Source: Aureimonas frigidaquae (GTDB lineage Bacteria > Pseudomonadota > Alphaproteobacteria > Rhizobiales > Rhizobiaceae). From it: a stretch of DNA of 64,000 nt. The DNA lies in the NCBI RefSeq assembly GCF_001463905.1, contig NZ_BBWR01000012.1, forward strand, positions 62,001 to 126,000. Reading direction: 5' to 3'. A model generated the notes under the pieces. It saw nothing but the letters and a program-made list of their open reading frames with translations, was not told where the DNA came from and ran no database searches. This document shows positions 53,021-62,252 of the stretch, one piece after another. Both the position numbers and the translations under genes were made by a program. Every line of letters begins with the position of its first letter. Positions within the stretch are counted from its first letter, which is position 1.

Positions 53021-54133
53021 TCAATACAGGACGACCGAGCGGATCGACTTGCCCTCGTGCATCAGGTCGAAGGCGGTGTTGATCTCGTCCAGCGGCATGG
53101 TGTGGGTGATGAGATCGTCGATGTTGATCTTGCCCTCCATGTACCAGTCCACGATCTTCGGAACGTCGGTGCGGCCGCGTGCGCCGCCGAAGGCCGTTCC
53201 CTTCCAGACCCGCCCGGTGACGAGCTGGAACGGCCGGGTGGAGATTTCGCGCCCCGCTTCGGCCACGCCGATGATGATGGATTCACCCCAGCCGCGATGG
53301 CAGCATTCGAGCGCCTGGCGCATGACGTTCACATTGCCCGTGGCATCGAAGGAGAAGTCGGCGCCGCCGCCCGTCAGGTCCTGGATGGCCTGGACGACAT
53401 TCTCGTTGCCGATCTCGGCCGGGTTGATGAAGTCGGTCATGCCGAACTTGCGGGCCATCGCCTCCTTGCCGGGGTTGATGTCGACGCCGATGATGCGATC
53501 GGCGCCGACCATGCGCGCCGCCTGCAGGACGTTTAGCCCGATGCCGCCCAGGCCGAAGATAACGACATTGGCGCCGGGCCAGACCTTGGCCGTGTAGATG
53601 ACGGCGCCGATCCCCGTCGTCACGCCGCAGCCGATATAGCAGATCTTGTCGAAGGGCGCGTCCGGGCGCACCTTGGCAACCGCAATCTCAGGCAGGACCG
53701 TGAAGTTGGAGAAGGTCGAGCAGCCCATATAGTGGAAAACCTCCCCGCCATCGCAGGAGAAGCGGGAACTGCCGTCCGGCATGAGGCCCTGCCCCTGGGT
53801 GGAGCGGATGGCGGTGCACAGGTTGGAGCGCTGCGACAGGCACGTCTTGCACTGCCGGCACTCGGGCGTATAGAGCGGAATGACGTGGTCGCCCGGCTTG
53901 ACGCTGGTCACGCCGGCGCCCACCTCGCGCACGATGCCGGCGCCCTCATGGCCCAGAATGGCCGGGAACTTGCCTTCCGAATCCAGCCCCGACAGCGTGT
54001 AGGCGTCGGTGTGGCACACGCCCGTCGCCATGATCTCCACCAGGACTTCGCCAGGCCGCGGGCCGCCGATCTCCACGGTTTCGATGGTGAGGGGCTTGTT
54101 CGCCTCCCAGGCGACGGCAGCACGTGACTTCAT
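53021..54133 (-). CDS. adhC: S-(hydroxymethyl)glutathione dehydrogenase (class III alcohol dehydrogenase)
   Basis: A 370-aa zinc dehydrogenase that oxidises S-hydroxymethylglutathione to S-formylglutathione. Catalytic-zinc ligands appear in [10 protein letters not shown] and GHEGAGIV, and the structural zinc cysteines in [15 protein letters not shown]. The coenzyme motif is [17 protein letters not shown]. The [15 protein letters not shown] start at 54133, with GGGAG upstream, is the family N-terminus. With fghA it makes a complete glutathione-dependent formaldehyde pathway. Confidence 0.96.
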   Translation of the reverse strand: MKSRAAVAWEANKPLTIETVEIGGPRPGEVLVEIMATGVCHTDAYTLSGLDSEGKFPAILGHEGAGIVREVGAGVTSVKPGDHVIPLYTPECRQCKTCLSQRSNLCTAIRSTQGQGLMPDGSSRFSCDGGEVFHYMGCSTFSNFTVLPEIAVAKVRPDAPFDKICYIGCGVTTGIGAVIYTAKVWPGANVVIFGLGGIGLNVLQAARMVGADRIIGVDINPGKEAMARKFGMTDFINPAEIGNENVVQAIQDLTGGGADFSFDATGNVNVMRQALECCHRGWGESIIIGVAEAGREISTRPFQLVTGRVWKGTAFGGARGRTDVPKIVDWYMEGKINIDDLITHTMPLDEINTAFDLMHEGKSIRSVVLY

Positions 54134-54333
54134 AGGCGGGATACTCCCGATTTTCGCGATTTCGGTCCGGGCAGGACGGTCCCGTTCGCGCCCCATGCGC
54201 CGATCCGGGTATTGGACTGTGGTTCCAAAGTCTCAGGCCGGGGAACGATGCCGCCCGTTGCGGCCAGCCGTTCCTGCCCCATGCCATAGCCGATTCGCCG
54301 GCTGACGCCCACCATGGCGGGCTGAATTCGACG

Positions 54334-55581
54334 TCATCGCCCCGCCGGCTGCTGCGCGTACCAGAGCGCGACGGCGTCGATCTGCTCCTGCGTCATGGTG
54401 ATGGCGATGGGCGACATGACATGCGCATGCGCGGTGCCGGCGCGCTTGCCGTCCTTCCAGAGCTGGAGCTGGGTGGCGATGTACCATTCCGGCTGGCCCG
54501 ACAGATACGGATAGGGGACCCCTTTCGCCCGTGCCGCCGCACCATGGCAGCTTTCGCAGGCGGGGATCTTGCGCTCCGGCAGGCCGCGCTCCGCAAGGTC
54601 GCGCCCGAGCGCGGCCAGGCCCTCCGCCTCGTAGGGCGGCCCGTAGGCGGAGGCGACATGCACCGTCTGATCGCTCAACCGCACCTCCAGTTCGCGCTCC
54701 TGCGCCACGCTGCCGCGCGGCAGGCGGGCGTGCCCCTCCGACCCGGCCGCAACGCCGGCCGGCGGCGGCACGAGCGCATCGGCGGTGCCGGCGGGAAGCG
54801 GCTGCCCGGCGTACCAGCGGGCGAGTTCTGTCAGGCGCGCATCCGTATGGATGCTGGCCGCCGGCTGCATGATGCCGCTTTCCCGCTCCCCCGTTGCAAA
54901 GGCCCGCAGGGCGGACAGAAGATAAGCTTCCGGCTGGCCGGCAATGACAGGCACCGTGCCTGCCGCGCCGGCGCCCGCGCCATCGCGCCCGTGGCACCGG
55001 CTGCAATCGGCAAGGGCGGACGGAAAATCTCCCGGCGTGCCGCCACCCGGCCAGGCCGCGCCATAGGCCAGATCCCGCCAGGCCGCCGTGTCGAGCTGGG
55101 GCAGCGTCTTCAGGAAGGCGACCATGGCCCAGACCTCGTCCGGCCTGTCCTGGCTGGCCCAGGCCGGCATGCCGGAATATTTGATTCCGTGCTGCACGAT
55201 CCAGAACAGCTCCCGGTCGCGCCATTTCTCGGCCGCGCCGTCGAGCGGCGGTGGCGGCGGGGTCATGGCCCGCATGGCGGCCGATTGCGGCTGCCCCGGT
55301 GCGCCGTGGCAGGCCGCGCAGTTCGACTGGAAATGCCCGGCCCCGCGCCGCACCAGGAGGGGATCGGACAGGCTGACGCCATCCGGCACGGCGATGCCGA
55401 TGGACTGCGTGGCAACCGCATTCTGCATGGTCCAGTGGAGGAACCAGCCGACCGGGGCGTAATGGCCCGAGCTCGCGGCAATGGAGACGAGCCCGGACCA
55501 GCCGACGCCAAGGGCCAGCAGCGGCACGGCCAGCGCGGCGTAGAGAAGGCGGCGGCCGGTGATGACGACGCGCAGCTTCAT
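54334..55581 (-). CDS. Tri-haem cytochrome c
   Basis: A 415-aa membrane-anchored cytochrome. One N-terminal anchor or uncleaved signal (YAALAVPLLALGVGWSGLVS) is followed by three c-type domains with haem sites CAACH (88-92), CSRCH (193-197) and CESCH (342-346), and axial-ligand regions such as YSGMPAW. It resembles cytochrome subunits that take electrons from periplasmic alcohol or sugar dehydrogenases, but no such dehydrogenase is here. It is the last gene of the oxidase operon, overlapping the small membrane protein by 4 bases, so it probably delivers electrons to this oxidase. Confidence 0.85.
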   Translation of the reverse strand: MKLRVVITGRRLLYAALAVPLLALGVGWSGLVSIAASSGHYAPVGWFLHWTMQNAVATQSIGIAVPDGVSLSDPLLVRRGAGHFQSNCAACHGAPGQPQSAAMRAMTPPPPPLDGAAEKWRDRELFWIVQHGIKYSGMPAWASQDRPDEVWAMVAFLKTLPQLDTAAWRDLAYGAAWPGGGTPGDFPSALADCSRCHGRDGAGAGAAGTVPVIAGQPEAYLLSALRAFATGERESGIMQPAASIHTDARLTELARWYAGQPLPAGTADALVPPPAGVAAGSEGHARLPRGSVAQERELEVRLSDQTVHVASAYGPPYEAEGLAALGRDLAERGLPERKIPACESCHGAAARAKGVPYPYLSGQPEWYIATQLQLWKDGKRAGTAHAHVMSPIAITMTQEQIDAVALWYAQQPAGR

Positions 55582-55952
55582 CGGCAGTCCACGATGAGAA
55601 GGGCCGGCATGGCCGTGAAGATGATGGCCAGGAAAGACATTGCGGCCAGAAGGAAGGAGGAGAATTCCAGGAAGCGCTCGCGCACGGAGGCACTGTCCCC
55701 GTCATGCGGGAAATGGCCGCCATGGCCGCGCCATTCGGTAATGGCGCGAAGGCCGACCCAGCCGCAGATGGCGAGCGCGACCACCGTTGCGACCAGAATG
55801 GCGATGCGCACGCCGCCGATGGGCTCGAACAGCGCCTGGTTGGGCGCGCAGTGCCAGGCCGCCGCGACATAGCAGAGGAGAAAATGCACCGCCCAGACCG
55901 TCGGGGTGAGGATGAGCGTCCACAGATTGTCGCGTGTGCGATTGGCCACCAT
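55578..55952 (-). CDS. Small membrane protein of the oxidase operon
   Basis: A 124-aa protein with three predicted spans (LTPTVWAVHFLLCYVAAAWH; ILVATVVALAICGWVGLRA; LLAAMSFLAIIFTAMPALLI). I do not recognise its family beyond its regular place next to fused CoxI/III genes. A His/Trp/Cys stretch (AAWHCAPN) is the only distinctive motif. It overlaps the oxidase gene by one base and the cytochrome gene by 4. A small subunit or an assembly factor is likely; neither is proven. Confidence 0.72.
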   Translation of the reverse strand: MVANRTRDNLWTLILTPTVWAVHFLLCYVAAAWHCAPNQALFEPIGGVRIAILVATVVALAICGWVGLRAITEWRGHGGHFPHDGDSASVRERFLEFSSFLLAAMSFLAIIFTAMPALLIVDCR

Positions 55953-58507
55953 CACCCATTGCCTCCACTGGCCAGCGGCACGAGGACCAGCACTGCCACC
56001 GTGATGAGCGCCGTCGCGCCGAGGAAGTGGAAGTACAGGCGCACATTGGCCAGGTCGATATCGTGGCGCGGCGTCAGCTGGCCGGCCAGCGACCGCGCCA
56101 GGCAGTAGAGCAGCATGATGGCGCCAACGACCGCATGCAGCGCCGTCCAGATGGCGAGCAGCCAGACGATGGCCGGATAGACATGGGCGCGCGGCGCCAA
56201 ACCGGTCGCGTGCGGGCCCATCAGGAGCGCGGCCCCGCCCGCCAGCACGGCGAGGGTGCCGAGCGCGATGAGGCCGCGGGCCTGGCCGACCGCTCCGGCC
56301 CGCATCCGCAGATGCGACAGGAGGGTCGCGCCGAAGGCCAGCGCGAAGAGCGCCAGCGCCGTTGCGGGCCAGGCGACGCCGGGGCCCGACATTTCGGCCG
56401 GCGGAAAGGCCTCGTGAATGGTGAAGTAGAAGAGGTAGCCGAAGACCAGTGACAGGAAGGCCGTCATGTCCCCCAGCATGGTGATGAACATGGCCCACCA
56501 GGACACCGAATGCGGGCCGGACACATAGAGCGGGAGCGACAGGCCGCGGCCGACATCCTTGTGCGTCTTTTCCGGAATGACGCTGGTGGCGCGCCAGAGC
56601 CAGTGGATGACGGCCGCGAGCGCCAGGAACAGCGTGCCGAACATGGCCCACCACCAGTGGAAGGTGGCCGTGATGAACGAAGCGCCCAGGAAGAGCGCCG
56701 CGATCATCGGGACGAAAGACGGCCCCGGCACGCGCAGGCACTGGATCGGCTCGGCGTCGAGCACGCTGGTCACGATGGTCTCGCGCCGGCCTTCCTCGGC
56801 ATCGGGCAGGTAGAAGCGGCCTTTGTCGACATCGTCCACGAAGCCCGGCTGGTCCCAGAGCGGATAGCGCGTGGTGACGATCGGCACCGAGCGCGCGCCC
56901 CAGGGCTTGTCGGGCACCTCGCCCATCCATTCCAGCGTCCCCGCATTCCACGTGTTGCGGCCGACCAGCGGGTCCCGGCGGGGCCGCAGCACATCCCAGA
57001 CGATGACCAGAACGCCGGCAGCCAGGATGAAGGCGCCGACGCTGGAGACGAGATTGGGCAGTTCCATGCCAAGGCCGGACGGGTAGGTCCAGATGCGGCG
57101 TGGCATGCCGATCAGGCCGGAGAAGTGCATGGGGAAGAAGGCGATGTTGAAGCCCGAAAACATCATCCAGAAGGCGATTTTGCCGGCCCGGTCCGACAGG
57201 CGCCGCCCGCTGATGATGGGCCAGTAGTAATAGAGCCCGGCTATGATGGGAAAGAACACGCCGCCGATGATGACATAGTGGAGATGGGCCACGATGAAGT
57301 AGGTGTCGTGCGCCTGCCAATCGAAGGGTGCGAGCGCCACCATGACGCCCGTCAGGCCACCCAGGACGAAGACGGCGAGCGAGCCCGATACCCACAGCAT
57401 GGGCAGGCTCATGATCATGCGGCCCGTCAGGCAGGTGGCCAGGAAGACGAAGATCTGCACCCCCGTCGGAATGGCGACGGCCTCGGAGGCGGCGGAAAAG
57501 AAACCGAGCGAGATCGAGGGCAGGCCCGTGGTGAACATGTGGTGGGCCCAAAGGCCGAAGCTCAGGAAACCCGTCCCCACCGCCGCAAGCACGATCCACG
57601 AATAGCCGAGCAAAGGCCGCCGCGCGAAGGTCGGGATGATCATGGCGAGCAGCGCGATGGACGGCAGGAAGATGATGTAGACTTCCGGATGGCCGAAGAT
57701 CCAGAAGAGATGCTGCCACAGGAGCGGGTCGCCGCCGCGTTCCGGATCGAAGAAGGGCCAGTCGAACAGACGCTCCATCTCGAACAGGATGTCGCCTGCG
57801 ATCAGCGGCGGGAAGGCGAAGAGGATCATCGTCGCGACGACGAGGACATACCAGGCATAGAGCGGCATGAGGTTGAGCCGCATGCCGGGCGGGCGGCATT
57901 TCAGCGTTCCGACGATGAGCTCGACCGCCGCGGCGATGGAGGCGACCTCGATGAAGGACAGGCCGAGCAGCCAGATATCGGCGCCATAGCCCGGCGTGAA
58001 CCGCTCCTGCGTGGTCAGCGGCGGATACATGAACCAGCCGGAATCCGGCGCCGAATTGAAGAAGATCGAGCCGCAGACGAAGACGCCGCCGATCAGGAAG
58101 CACCAGTAGCCGAAGGCCGACAGCCGCGGGAACGGCAGGTCGCGCGCGCCGAGCATCTGCGGCAGGAGGATGATCGCCACCGCCTCGAAGATGGGGACGG
58201 CGAACAGGAACATCATCGCCGTGCCGTGCAACGTGTAGACCTGGTTGTAGAAGGTCGCCGTCAGGAAGTCGTTTTCCGGCACGGCGAGCTGGACGCGGAT
58301 CAGAAGTCCCAGCACGCCCGCGAACAGTAGGAAGACGAAGGCCGTGGCCGTATACCAGATGCCGACTTCGGTATTGTTGACATCGGACCAGTAGCGCCAG
58401 CCGCTCGGGCTTTCCCAGGTGCGGATCAGGCGCTCTTCCTGCTCCTTGCGGACGGCCGGATCCTCCTGGTCCCTCGTGGAGGCGGGTGGGACGGTGGTCG
58501 CGCTCAT
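55952..58507 (-). CDS. Cytochrome c oxidase subunits I and III fusion
   Basis: An 851-aa fused subunit I and III. The subunit I part (about 1-560) has the haem a ligand LHGTAMMFLF, the CuB/D-channel motif GHPEVYIIFLP, histidine pair WAHHMFTTGL, and HLHYVIIGGVFF near the binuclear centre. A hydrophilic linker of about 80 residues precedes the subunit III-like part (WWWAMFGTLFLAL to the end). The fusion is known in caa3-type clusters of some alphaproteobacteria and thermophiles. The ATG at 58507 overlaps the coxB stop by 4 bases. Confidence 0.93.
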   Translation of the reverse strand: MSATTVPPASTRDQEDPAVRKEQEERLIRTWESPSGWRYWSDVNNTEVGIWYTATAFVFLLFAGVLGLLIRVQLAVPENDFLTATFYNQVYTLHGTAMMFLFAVPIFEAVAIILLPQMLGARDLPFPRLSAFGYWCFLIGGVFVCGSIFFNSAPDSGWFMYPPLTTQERFTPGYGADIWLLGLSFIEVASIAAAVELIVGTLKCRPPGMRLNLMPLYAWYVLVVATMILFAFPPLIAGDILFEMERLFDWPFFDPERGGDPLLWQHLFWIFGHPEVYIIFLPSIALLAMIIPTFARRPLLGYSWIVLAAVGTGFLSFGLWAHHMFTTGLPSISLGFFSAASEAVAIPTGVQIFVFLATCLTGRMIMSLPMLWVSGSLAVFVLGGLTGVMVALAPFDWQAHDTYFIVAHLHYVIIGGVFFPIIAGLYYYWPIISGRRLSDRAGKIAFWMMFSGFNIAFFPMHFSGLIGMPRRIWTYPSGLGMELPNLVSSVGAFILAAGVLVIVWDVLRPRRDPLVGRNTWNAGTLEWMGEVPDKPWGARSVPIVTTRYPLWDQPGFVDDVDKGRFYLPDAEEGRRETIVTSVLDAEPIQCLRVPGPSFVPMIAALFLGASFITATFHWWWAMFGTLFLALAAVIHWLWRATSVIPEKTHKDVGRGLSLPLYVSGPHSVSWWAMFITMLGDMTAFLSLVFGYLFYFTIHEAFPPAEMSGPGVAWPATALALFALAFGATLLSHLRMRAGAVGQARGLIALGTLAVLAGGAALLMGPHATGLAPRAHVYPAIVWLLAIWTALHAVVGAIMLLYCLARSLAGQLTPRHDIDLANVRLYFHFLGATALITVAVLVLVPLASGGNG

Positions 58508-59535
58508 TTGAGCCCCTCCAGCCAGGCGGCCATCGATGCGATCTCGCCCTGTGGCACCATGGCGAAGGCCGGCATCTCGACACCCTGCTTGACGTGCCCC
58601 GGCGCGGCGATGAACCGGGCGATGGCATCCGCGCTCATGGGCAGCGCGGCGGCGCCGATGGTCGTGCGGCTTCCCAGATGGGTCAGGTCCGGCCCGACGC
58701 CGCCCAACGCCTGCGTGCCGCGCACCGCATGGCAGGCGCCGCACCCATGTGCCAGGAAGGCGTCACGCCCGGGATCGGGACGGTCCGCCGCCGGCGCGGC
58801 CTGGGCAGCCACATAGGCCGCGAAGACATCCGGCTGCACGACGCGGACGCGAAATGCCATCTGCGCATGGGCCGTGCCGCAGAATTCGGCGCAGACGCCG
58901 TTGTAGAGCCCCTCGCGCGTCGGCTCGAGCACGAGGCGCGTCACGCGGCCCGGGATCATGTCGACCTTGCCGCCGAGCGCCGGCACCCAGAAGGAATGGA
59001 CCACGTCCGGACTGCCGAGCATGAGTTCGCTGCGCTGGCCGACCGGCAGCCACAATTCGTTCGCGCTTTCCACGCCGCTGCGCGGCAGGCTGCGTTGCAC
59101 GCCCGCCTCGGCGCTCGTGTCGTAGAAGATGCGCCACCAGAACCGCTCACCCGATATGGCGATCCGCGGCCCATCGCCGGGGCGGCGCAGTTCGGGCATG
59201 AGGGCAAGGCCGAAGCCGAGAAGGAGGGTCAGGGTCACGACCGGAAAGGCGACGCCGCCCCAGACGATCAACCGGATCCCCGCGCGTTCGGAATAAGCGT
59301 CCCGATGGGCGCGCGTGGCATAGAGGCTGATGCCCATGACCACCAGCCAGATCAGCGCTGCGCCGGCCGCCATGGCCAGGAACAGCGTATTGACCGCGTC
59401 GGACTCCGTCCCGGCCGCCTCGAAGGTGGATTGCGGGGACCGACAGGCCGACAGACAGGCCGCACACGCCACCAGGGCGAGCCCCCGCGCAGAATTCCGA
59501 ACACCCGCCCAAAGCGGCCGCGCGACTGCCCTCAT
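58504..59535 (-). CDS. Cytochrome c oxidase subunit II with cytochrome c domain (caa3 type)
   Basis: A 343-aa lipoprotein-like subunit (lipobox LSAC at 28-31) with two spans (about 50-72 and 88-112) and a periplasmic CuA domain: His180 in VVHSFWVP, Cys215/Cys219 in CAEFCGTAH, and Met226. A cytochrome c domain is fused at the C-terminus with CGACH (265-269) and methionine in EMPAFAMV. This makes it a caa3-type subunit II. It leads the operon, with GGGGACGG before the ATG. No haem A synthesis or assembly genes are nearby. Confidence 0.94.
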   Translation of the reverse strand: MRAVARPLWAGVRNSARGLALVACAACLSACRSPQSTFEAAGTESDAVNTLFLAMAAGAALIWLVVMGISLYATRAHRDAYSERAGIRLIVWGGVAFPVVTLTLLLGFGLALMPELRRPGDGPRIAISGERFWWRIFYDTSAEAGVQRSLPRSGVESANELWLPVGQRSELMLGSPDVVHSFWVPALGGKVDMIPGRVTRLVLEPTREGLYNGVCAEFCGTAHAQMAFRVRVVQPDVFAAYVAAQAAPAADRPDPGRDAFLAHGCGACHAVRGTQALGGVGPDLTHLGSRTTIGAAALPMSADAIARFIAAPGHVKQGVEMPAFAMVPQGEIASMAAWLEGLK

Positions 59536-59669
59536 CCGTCCCCGTTGCTACCCCGATATCCCCGTTGGCTAACTAGATAGCGGCGCGCGACGCGACGGCG
59601 AGGGCGTCCCGCCCGCAAAAGACGAGACGGTAGGCACGCCGAGACTTGACTTCCCGTCCGCGCCACGCC

Positions 59670-59683
59670 TTGGATCGATCCAA
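59670..59683. promoter_or_regulatory. LacI-family operator upstream of the repressor gene
   Basis: TTGGATCGATCCAA is a perfect 14-bp palindrome 49 bases before the lacI-type gene. Its first hexamer coincides with the -10 position of a TTGACT (59646-59651) promoter at an 18-base spacing, so binding would block RNA polymerase (autorepression). Confidence 0.78.
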
Positions 59684-59732
59684 ATTCACAAGGCGGCAGC
59701 GCCGGGGAGAGAGAGACGGGGGAGAGGCCATC

Positions 59733-60764
59733 GTGGCAGGCAATCAGACGCGCGCTCCGACACTTCTGGACGTGGCGGCACATGCCGGCGTTTCACGCGC
59801 GACGGCGTCTCTCGTGCTGCGGGGCAGCCCGGCCATCAGCGCAGCGACGCGCGCCCGGGTCGAAGCGTCGATGCGTGCGATCGGCTATGTCTACAACCGG
59901 AACGCCGCGCGGCTGCGGGCACACAGCAGCCAGATGGTCGGCGTCCTCCTGCCCAATCTGACCAACCCTTTCTTCGCGACCCTTCTCGCGGGCGTCGAAT
60001 CGCGGCTGGAGCCGGCCGGCTACTCCGTCCTCCTCGGCAATTGCAACGAGGACCCGTTGCGCCAGGATACATTCATCGCCCGTATGCGAGAGCATGGCGT
60101 GGACGGGTTCATCCTATGTCCGGCCGATCGCACGCGGCGCGAGGTGGTGGACGGGCTGACCTCCAGCGCGACTCCGCTCGTCCAGATCCTGCGGCGGGTG
60201 CCGGGGGCGCAGAGCGATTTTGCCGGCGTCGATTTTACGGAGCTGGTGGACGACATGGTCCGCCGCCTCATTGCGCTCGGGCATCGGCGGATCGCCTTCG
60301 TATCCGGCAACATGCACCATTCGGTCCAGGCGGAACGGCTGGACGGCTTCTATCGGGGCATGGCAGCAGCGGGGCTCGATGCCTCGCTCGTCATCTCCAT
60401 TCCGCTGACCCACGCCGACGGGCGCGCCAGCGCCGCCTTCCTGATGCAGCGGCACTCGCCGCCCAGCGCGATCCTCTGCTTCAACGACGTCGTCGCGCTC
60501 GGGCTGCACCGGGGCCTGATCGATCTGGGCCTTGCCGTCGGGCGCGACGTTTCGCTGGTCGGTATCGACAATGTCGCCGAATGCGACCTCGTCGTGCCGG
60601 GCCTCGCCTCCGTTGCCACGGCGCCCTTCCGGATCGGCGCCTCTGCCGGGGACCTGTTCCTGCGCCGGCTCGGCGACCCGTCTGCGCCGCCGCAGAACCG
60701 GATCGAGGAAACGACGTTCGTTCCCCGCCCATCCTGCGGTACTGCGCAACCCACAATCTCGTGA
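59733..60764 (+). CDS. LacI-family transcriptional regulator
   Basis: A 343-aa repressor. The helix-turn-helix and hinge start at PTLLDVAAHAGVSRATASLV, and the periplasmic-binding-protein-like domain follows (VGVLLPNLTNPFFATLL; HRRIAFVSGN). The GTG at 59733 has GGGGGAGAGG ahead and begins past the operator; the longer open frame would run through the palindrome. Matching palindromes lie before this gene and before the ABC transporter. The effector is unknown but is likely related to the transported solute. Confidence 0.9.
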   Translation: MAGNQTRAPTLLDVAAHAGVSRATASLVLRGSPAISAATRARVEASMRAIGYVYNRNAARLRAHSSQMVGVLLPNLTNPFFATLLAGVESRLEPAGYSVLLGNCNEDPLRQDTFIARMREHGVDGFILCPADRTRREVVDGLTSSATPLVQILRRVPGAQSDFAGVDFTELVDDMVRRLIALGHRRIAFVSGNMHHSVQAERLDGFYRGMAAAGLDASLVISIPLTHADGRASAAFLMQRHSPPSAILCFNDVVALGLHRGLIDLGLAVGRDVSLVGIDNVAECDLVVPGLASVATAPFRIGASAGDLFLRRLGDPSAPPQNRIEETTFVPRPSCGTAQPTIS

Positions 60765-60777
60765 CCGCGCCCCGGGC

Positions 60778-60814
60778 TTGACCAAAGCCGAACGATCCCG
60801 TTAGATCGATCCAA
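60778..60814 (+). promoter_or_regulatory. LacI-type operator and promoter for the ABC transporter
   Basis: TTAGATCGATCCAA (60801-60814) matches the repressor-gene palindrome at 13 of 14 positions. A TTGACC -35 (60778-60783) lies 17 bases before TTAGAT, so the operator overlaps the -10 element. It is 74 bases from the first transporter gene. Confidence 0.78.
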
Positions 60815-60887
60815 CGGTATGCCGGAACGCGCTCCCCCTGTGTGCGGCTGCATTTCGGTGCCGGCCGGCGAGTCTGGGAGGACCTGC

Positions 60888-61556
60888 GTGTATCAGCTCA
60901 ACTTCGCGCCCGTATTGGCGAATGCGGACAGGCTGCTTGCGGGCGCCTGGGTGACCGTGCAGCTTTCCTTCTCGGCCATGGTGATCGGCCTTGTCGTGGC
61001 GGTGGCCTGCGCGGCCGCCAAGCTGTCGGGACCCCGGCCGCTGCGCTGGCTGGTGGATCTCTATATCGAGTTGATCCGCAACACGCCGTTCCTCGTGCAG
61101 ATCTTCTTCATCTACTTCGCGCTTCCCTCGATCGGGCTGCGCATGTCGCCCAACACGGCCGCCCTCGTGGCACTGGTGGTCAATGTCGGCGCCTATGCTA
61201 CGGAAATCATCCGCGCCGGCATCGAATCCATCAACAAGGGCCAGGTCGAAGCCGGCGTGGCGCTCGGCATGAAGCGGTGGCAGATCTTCCGCTACATCAT
61301 CATTAAGCCGGCGCTGCGCACGGTCTATCCAGCGCTCACCAGCCAGTTCATCTATCTAATGCTGAATACGAGCGTCGTCTCGGTGATCTCGGCGACGGAC
61401 CTGGCCGCCGCCGCCAACGACATCCAGTCCCAGACCTTCACGGCCTTCGAGGTCTATCTGGTGATCACCGGCATCTATCTCGTCCTGTCGCTCCTGTTCT
61501 CCGGCTTGTTCAGCCTGGTCCAGCGGGCCGTCTTCAACTACCCGATGAGCCGATAG
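60888..61556 (+). CDS. Amino-acid-type ABC transporter permease 1
   Basis: A 222-aa HisM/GlnP-type permease with about five spans. The cytoplasmic coupling loop EAGVALGMKRWQIFRYIIIK is the EAA motif, preceded by VDLYIELIRNTPFLVQIFFI, typical of polar-amino-acid importers. GTG 60888, with GGGAGG 6 bases ahead, is chosen over an ATG 23 codons upstream. It is the first gene of the transporter operon, just after the operator. Confidence 0.9.
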   Translation: MYQLNFAPVLANADRLLAGAWVTVQLSFSAMVIGLVVAVACAAAKLSGPRPLRWLVDLYIELIRNTPFLVQIFFIYFALPSIGLRMSPNTAALVALVVNVGAYATEIIRAGIESINKGQVEAGVALGMKRWQIFRYIIIKPALRTVYPALTSQFIYLMLNTSVVSVISATDLAAAANDIQSQTFTAFEVYLVITGIYLVLSLLFSGLFSLVQRAVFNYPMSR

Positions 61557-61569
61557 GGGAGACAAAGCC

Positions 61570-62226
61570 ATGATCCGCCCCTTTTCGATCAACGAAGTCT
61601 ATTTCCTGCTGACGGCCATCCAGTGGACGCTTGCGCTTTCGGCCGTCGCCTTTGCCGGAGGCGCCATCGGCGGCCTGGCCGTCGCCCTGGCCCGTGTCGG
61701 CAAGAGCCGTTACCTGTCCTTGCCCGCACTGGCCTTCATCCGGCTGTTCCAGGGCACGCCGCTGCTCATGCAGCTCTTCCTGACCTATTTCGGCCTTCGG
61801 TTCCTGGGGCTCGGCATCAGCCCCTTTGCGGCTGCCGCCATCGCGCTGACGCTGCACGCTTCCGCCTTCCTGGGGGAAATCTGGCGCGGCTGCATCGAGG
61901 CGGTGCCGCAGGGCCAAAGCGAGGCGAGCTGGGCGCTCGGCCTGTCCTATTTCGACAAGATGAATGCGATCGTCCTGCCGCAGGCGGCGCGCATCGCCGT
62001 GGCGCCGACGGTCGGCTTCCTGGTCCAGCTGATCAAGGGAACCTCGCTCGCCTCGATCATCGGTTTCGTGGAGCTGATGCGCGCGGGCCAAATCGTCAAC
62101 AACGCGACCTTCTCGCCCTTCAAGGTCTACGGGCTGGTCGCCCTTCTCTACTTCTTGCTGTGCTGGCCGCTGTCGATCCTGGCACGCCGCATGGAGGGGC
62201 GCTACGCCGCGATGGCCAAGCGCTGA
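61570..62226 (+). CDS. Amino-acid-type ABC transporter permease 2
   Basis: A 218-aa permease paired with the previous one. The family motif FIRLFQGTPLLMQLFLTYFG and the EAA loop QGQSEASWALGLSYFDKM are visible, with about five spans. The overall fold matches HisQ/GlnP partners, so the two form a heterodimer. GGGGAGAC precedes the ATG. It is 13 bases from the upstream permease. Confidence 0.9.
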   Translation: MIRPFSINEVYFLLTAIQWTLALSAVAFAGGAIGGLAVALARVGKSRYLSLPALAFIRLFQGTPLLMQLFLTYFGLRFLGLGISPFAAAAIALTLHASAFLGEIWRGCIEAVPQGQSEASWALGLSYFDKMNAIVLPQAARIAVAPTVGFLVQLIKGTSLASIIGFVELMRAGQIVNNATFSPFKVYGLVALLYFLLCWPLSILARRMEGRYAAMAKR

Positions 62227-62252
62227 GCAAAACGCAACCGGGAGGCATATTC

